Shown piece after piece: positions 43,524 to 47,028 of a stretch of DNA of 47,028 nucleotides. How positions within the stretch are numbered: the stretch's first letter is position 1; each line of letters opens with the position of its first letter. The stretch is from Chloroflexota bacterium (lineage in GTDB: Bacteria > Chloroflexota > Dehalococcoidia > UBA2979): NCBI GenBank assembly GCA_002710905.1, contig PAJB01000015.1, positions 46,782 to 93,809 of the forward strand. The letters run 5' to 3'. The position numbers and the translations under genes are program-made. The notes below the pieces were generated by a model that was not told the DNA's origin, ran no database searches, and worked only from the letters and a program-made list of their open reading frames with translations.

Positions 43524-43910
43524 ATGGAAAACGATATATTTTCACTGCTCATAACATTCATAATTGGTTTTATAGGAGGCACTGCTGGAGGCCTGCTTGG
43601 TATAGGGGGAGGTACACTTTTTGTACCAGCATTGACATTGATTCAGGGTATTGAGCAGTCTATCGCGCAAGGTATTTCCTTAGCTGCGGTAATTGTAACA
43701 GCAATGTCTGCAACATCAAGAAATATTAGTAAAAACATTATTGATAAAGACATAGTAATGGTCATGATTGTTCCCGTTGTGATTGCAGCAGTTATTGGAG
43801 CACAGATTGCTGGCTCATTAGATCAAGAAAGCTTAAGAAAAATATTTGGATTCATTCTTATTACAGTAGCTTTAAAAAATATCGCTTCTTTATTAATGCA
43901 AAAAACATAG
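43524..43910 (+). CDS. TauE/SafE permease, second half (split gene)
   Basis: A 128-residue membrane half with the second repeat of the family: GTAGGLLGIGGGTLFVPALT, then QSIAQGISLAAVIVTAMSA and VIGAQIAGSLDQESLRKIFGFILI. The ATG follows the TAA of the first half with no gap and in the same frame (TAAATG), with AGG about 7 nt upstream as a weak ribosome-binding site. Together the halves have the length and two-repeat architecture of one TauE/SafE transporter. They would function only as a heterodimer, or via stop read-through or re-initiation. It ends 5 nt from the convergent CaCA exchanger gene. Confidence 0.75.
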   Translation: MENDIFSLLITFIIGFIGGTAGGLLGIGGGTLFVPALTLIQGIEQSIAQGISLAAVIVTAMSATSRNISKNIIDKDIVMVMIVPVVIAAVIGAQIAGSLDQESLRKIFGFILITVALKNIASLLMQKT

Positions 43911-43915
43911 CTATT

Positions 43916-44878
43916 TTAAGCATTAACCCCAAAATAATACAATGTAAATAAATACAATGTAAAATATACAACACTGATAGTTTTACGCAATTTATCTATA
44001 ATAAATGGTAAAAAGATCAACGCAGAACTTAAGAATAAAAATATCATTTGATAATTTAGATCATCAGAAGAAATATCAAAAGTACTAAATAATGCTGGGA
44101 TTCCTAAAACTCCCAACATATTTAAAATATTTGAACCTACTATATTGCCAACTGCTATTGAAAATTCTTTTTTCTTTATTGAAGCAATAGTCACTAGAAT
44201 TTCTGGTAGACTAGTGCCGACAGCAATAATCGATAAACCTATAAAAGATGCATCAATTTTTAATAAAGCAGATGATTCAATTGCATAAATCACAACTAGG
44301 TTTGATGAAAAAATTAGAATGATTACAGAAAAAAATAAAATCAAACTTATTAAAATTAATGAATGAGTTTTATACCCGAAAAAAGAATAATCAGAAAATA
44401 TAACTTGTGCTTCATTCTCAACATTACGAGCCTCTCGAATTAACAAAGCATTTAATGCTAGTAATATACCAATTTGAACAAAGCCCTCATGCCTTGCGAT
44501 AACACCATCAGACATATGAAAAATAACAACTAAAGTGCTCAAAATCAAAAAAAGAATTGAAGTTGTAAAATCTGGCTTAATATTTAATTTTTTTATTCCG
44601 TAAAAATATAATATACCCATTCCTATGCAAACATTTGCAATATTGGAACCAATAACATTTCCTAATGCAATACTAGCTTCATTATTCAAATTGGCCTGCA
44701 ATGATACAAGGATTTCTGGACTAGAAGTACCATAGGCTAATATTGTCGCACCAATTATTGCTTTTGGAATATTGAGTTTTTTTGCAATATATATAGAGCT
44801 TTCAACCATTTCAGAAGCAGCACCAACGAGAATAATCAATGCAAACAACAAGAGAAACAAGCTAGTAAATAAATCCAT
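43916..44878 (-). CDS. CaCA-family sodium/calcium (cation) antiporter, YrbG-like
   Basis: A polytopic (about 10-span) cation exchanger of 320 residues. The two alpha repeats are GATILAYGTSSPEILVSL plus ALGNVIGSNIAN, and GLSIIAVGTSLPEILVTIAS plus AVGNIVGSNILNMLG, which line the ion path. E. coli YrbG and archaeal Na/Ca exchangers share these. It would expel Ca2+ (or another cation) using the sodium gradient. It starts 5 nt after nhaA with ATG. The C-terminal segment YFTLYLFTLYYF is encoded by a short direct repeat (ATACAATGTAAA twice). The combination with NhaA suggests sodium-based ion balance as in marine bacteria. Confidence 0.88.
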   Translation of the reverse strand: MDLFTSLFLLLFALIILVGAASEMVESSIYIAKKLNIPKAIIGATILAYGTSSPEILVSLQANLNNEASIALGNVIGSNIANVCIGMGILYFYGIKKLNIKPDFTTSILFLILSTLVVIFHMSDGVIARHEGFVQIGILLALNALLIREARNVENEAQVIFSDYSFFGYKTHSLILISLILFFSVIILIFSSNLVVIYAIESSALLKIDASFIGLSIIAVGTSLPEILVTIASIKKKEFSIAVGNIVGSNILNMLGVLGIPALFSTFDISSDDLNYQMIFLFLSSALIFLPFIIDKLRKTISVVYFTLYLFTLYYFGVNA

Positions 44879-44883
44879 TAAAT

Positions 44884-46263
44884 CTACTCTGCTAATTTAG
44901 AGGATATTCGCAACATCAGATAGCCAAATATTGCTGCTAAAAAAGAGGCAATTAAAATACCCATTTTAGCATCTCTTAAAAACAATTCATCAACATAAGC
45001 AAGCTCAGTAATAAACAAAGCAACAGTAAAACCAATACCTGCAATCATTCCCATGCCAAAAATGTTAGTATAGTTCACTCCTCTTGGAAATTTTGCTCCT
45101 GATTTAACAGCAAGCCATACTCCAATTGTTATGCCAATTGGCTTACCTAACAACAAACCACCTGCAATTGCATATGTCAAAGATGAACTCAGTGCTTCAG
45201 ATAAAGCGCCTTCGCCTACGTCAATGCCTGCATTAACAAACGCAAAGATTGGGACTATAAGCAAAGCTGACCAGGGCAACAAAATAACTTCAATCCTATG
45301 CAAAGGCGAAACTGATTCTATGGCAATATCACTCATTGCGAGTAAATCTTGTTCTGCTTTTTCAACGTGAATATCTTCCTCTGAATCTGTTAAACTTTTC
45401 TTAATTCTTAGAAGTAATTTATTTGCTATTTCTGGAAAAGCTTTTGTTGGGTACCAAGATTTCCATGGGGTCATAAACCCTAGTATGACACCTAATATTG
45501 TTGGATGAATACCTGATTGACTTGCACAAATCCATGCAATTAATCCCATAATACTATAAAGAAATATTGAACGAATTCCTACATAATTACTAAAGGCGAT
45601 TAAAGTTAGCATGCAACCAACAGCAACCAGATAAGCAAGTGAAATTGTATCTGTGTAAAACAACGCAATCACTAGGATAGATCCAATGTCATCAACTATA
45701 GCAACTGCAAGTAAGATCACTTTTAATCCTGAAGGGACTCGTTTCCCTAACAAAGCCATGGCACCTAAGGCTATTGCAATATCAGTTGCCATTGGAATTC
45801 CCCAGCCAGATCGAGCAGCAGGATCATCAAGAATAAGTAAAAAAATTAATACTGGAACTATCATGCCCCCTAAAGCGCCCAGCAATGGAACGGGCAAACT
45901 TTTTTTATCAGCAAGTTCACCTACTAATACCTCTCTTTTTATTTCCGTTCCTACTAAAAAGAAAAAAATCACCATAGCTGCATCATTAATCCAATAATGC
46001 AAATCACCTGACAGAACATTATCACCAATTGCAAGTTTAATTTTTAAATGAACAAAATCATAATAAAGGTTGTCTAAAGGAGAATTAGCTATTACTAATG
46101 CCATCAATACAGCAATTATAATGATTATGCCACTTGATATCTCAGTATTAATAAAATTTTGAGCAGGCTGCGTAAAACGTTTTAATGTTGCTTTTCTTTT
46201 TGCTTGCCCTCTGAAACTAATCAGATCAAAAAAATCTTCAAAAAAATCATATTTACTTGCCAT
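44884..46263 (-). CDS. nhaA: Sodium/proton antiporter NhaA
   Basis: Exchanges two protons for one sodium ion, using the proton gradient. Signature blocks: NDAAMVIFFFLVGTEIKREVLVGEL, PMATDIAIALGAMALLGKRVP, and IVDDIGSI with the two central aspartates (D163/D164 in E. coli). At 459 residues it is about 70 longer than E. coli NhaA: a hydrophilic N-terminal arm of about 30 and a longer cytoplasmic loop (about 265-315) containing IKKSLTDSEEDIHVEKAEQD. It precedes the CaCA exchanger by 5 nt and follows a CoA-transferase gene by 15 nt on the same strand. Confidence 0.94.
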   Translation of the reverse strand: MASKYDFFEDFFDLISFRGQAKRKATLKRFTQPAQNFINTEISSGIIIIIAVLMALVIANSPLDNLYYDFVHLKIKLAIGDNVLSGDLHYWINDAAMVIFFFLVGTEIKREVLVGELADKKSLPVPLLGALGGMIVPVLIFLLILDDPAARSGWGIPMATDIAIALGAMALLGKRVPSGLKVILLAVAIVDDIGSILVIALFYTDTISLAYLVAVGCMLTLIAFSNYVGIRSIFLYSIMGLIAWICASQSGIHPTILGVILGFMTPWKSWYPTKAFPEIANKLLLRIKKSLTDSEEDIHVEKAEQDLLAMSDIAIESVSPLHRIEVILLPWSALLIVPIFAFVNAGIDVGEGALSEALSSSLTYAIAGGLLLGKPIGITIGVWLAVKSGAKFPRGVNYTNIFGMGMIAGIGFTVALFITELAYVDELFLRDAKMGILIASFLAAIFGYLMLRISSKLAE

Positions 46264-46278
46264 TTAGACCAAGCTCCT

Positions 46279-47028
46279 TTAGCGTGTTGCCTCATCATAA
46301 GCATCACCAATTATTTCTTTACTTCTCATCTGCGCAATATCATCGGATGAAAAACCTAACTGCATAAGAATTTCGTCATTGTTTTCGCCAACTAAAGCTG
46401 CTCGTTTATCCCAAGACGGTGCATCTGGTTCTATCTTCCATAAAAAACCACCTAGGAGTCTTTCAGGGATATAAGGATGATCGACGATTTGGAACCAATT
46501 CCTATCATGTAATTGTGGGCTCATAAGAGGATCGGGAGGTGACAAAACGGGAGCTGCAATAATTCCTTGGGCTTGTAATTTATCAGCTAAATCAAAAGCA
46601 TCATACTTTTTGGTAAATTGATTGATATGAGAATCAATCTCTCCTCTACTATCAATTCTTCCCACAATAGAAGACCATGAATGTCCAATTTCTGCCCATT
46701 CCGGATGACCCATCATTGTGGTAAGATTTTGCCATTGTGAATCATTTTCAGCAGCTATATTAATCCAACTATCTTCACCTGCAGATTGATAACATCCATG
46801 CGGAACAATACTAGGATCTGAATTAGCAACAGGTTTTGCAACTCGATTATTCATTTTCCAATCAGAGATTATACCGGGAAATTGCCAGGCTAAATCTTCA
46901 ATTTGAGCTAAATCAATATAACTGCCTTTACCAGTTCTATCCCTTTCCATTAATGCGCCAAGTACAGCTACAATCCAAGTTAATGGTACTGTGGCATCAG
47001 AATGTAAAATTGGTATTATTTCTTCAGG
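46279..47028 (-). CDS. Class III CoA-transferase (CaiB/BaiF family), 5' end outside window
   Basis: Moves CoA between carboxylic acids, or racemises 2-methylacyl-CoA. The 249 residues visible cover the middle to C-terminal part: SDATVPLTWIVAVLGALMERDRTGKGSYIDLAQIED (a family pattern, read as two short pieces), then GCYQSAGEDSWINIAAENDSQW, DLADKLQAQGIIAAPVLSPPD and RNWFQIVDHP. The frame is open to the window edge, and the catalytic Asp, which is N-terminal to this segment, is not seen. It lies upstream of nhaA, 15 nt away, same strand. It fits the CoA-ester genes at 36-43 kb, but is separated from them by transporters. Confidence 0.85.
   Translation of the reverse strand, partial: PEEIIPILHSDATVPLTWIVAVLGALMERDRTGKGSYIDLAQIEDLAWQFPGIISDWKMNNRVAKPVANSDPSIVPHGCYQSAGEDSWINIAAENDSQWQNLTTMMGHPEWAEIGHSWSSIVGRIDSRGEIDSHINQFTKKYDAFDLADKLQAQGIIAAPVLSPPDPLMSPQLHDRNWFQIVDHPYIPERLLGGFLWKIEPDAPSWDKRAALVGENNDEILMQLGFSSDDIAQMRSKEIIGDAYDEATR

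Noticed and set aside
43936..43966. Short direct repeat ATACAATGTAAA near 43.94-43.96 kb as a mobile or attachment-site repeat
   Set aside because: Two copies only, inside the end of the CaCA exchanger gene, encoding the repeated LYxF-type residues of its last membrane segment.
32487..47028. A defence island, toxin-antitoxin, CRISPR or phage region in the accessory half
   Set aside because: No nuclease, methylase, helicase, repeat array, integrase or structural phage gene is recognisable; genes are metabolic, transport or envelope types.

Overview
The window is a compact, AT-rich bacterial chromosome segment with about 45 protein genes, nearly all assignable to families. There is no insertion sequence, phage gene, CRISPR array or recognisable tRNA/rRNA. 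The longest gap between genes is the 147 nt between proS and nusA, and five convergent gene pairs are only 1-5 nt apart. The organism is probably a streamlined marine member of the Chloroflexota (SAR202/Dehalococcoidia-like). This is inference from a combination of traits: an F420-type luciferase-like oxidoreductase, a class III CoA-transferase and several CoA-ester hydratases, a gluzincin 'peptidase MA' protein, the gene order of the aromatic amino acid cluster, and sodium-coupled transporters. No 16S rRNA is present to confirm it.

Layout. 1-7761 (+): the 3' part of proS, then a leader with two hairpins, then a translation/ribosome operon nusA-infB-rbfA-truB followed by a CDP-alcohol phosphatidyltransferase and a thioredoxin-fold protein. 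7764-11199 (-): folD, prfB (with a programmed +1 frameshift at an in-frame UGA) and a membrane-anchored metallopeptidase. 11280-16774 (+): acpS, the NAD(P)HX repair enzyme nnrD/E, fabD and two tandem fabF genes. 16776-32429 (-): a 17-gene, about 15.6 kb run that starts with a site-2-type protease and continues tyrA-aroA-gmk-trpE-trpG-trpD-trpC-trpF-trpB-CPBP protease-trpA-aroH-aroF-scpA-ribF-tyrS. It holds the whole chorismate-to-tryptophan branch, the entry and later steps of the shikimate route, the tyrosine branch and tyrosyl-tRNA synthetase.

32487-47028 is more accessory. A membrane-anchored beta-propeller-like protein and a lytic-transglycosylase-like exported protein lead into an F420-type oxidoreductase. 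Two FAS1-like/MaoC hydratase pairs, a crotonase, an L-2-hydroxyglutarate oxidase-like enzyme, an AMP-forming acyl-CoA ligase and a class III CoA-transferase look like a CoA-ester catabolic neighbourhood. A zinc-ribbon/PQQ-propeller membrane protein, a TauE/SafE permease split by an in-frame stop codon, a CaCA-type cation exchanger and NhaA complete the region.

Most items are ordinary housekeeping. The points most worth a second look are the split TauE/SafE gene and its TAA|ATG junction style, the conserved-looking terminator hairpin left in front of nusA without rimP, the protease genes in and at the head of the aromatic operon, the propeller/transglycosylase pair, and the two-pair hydratase module. 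I did not find a convincing wholly new system. Several start codons (ribF, trpE, tyrS, lhgO, gmk and others) are TTG or GTG chosen from ribosome-binding sites.
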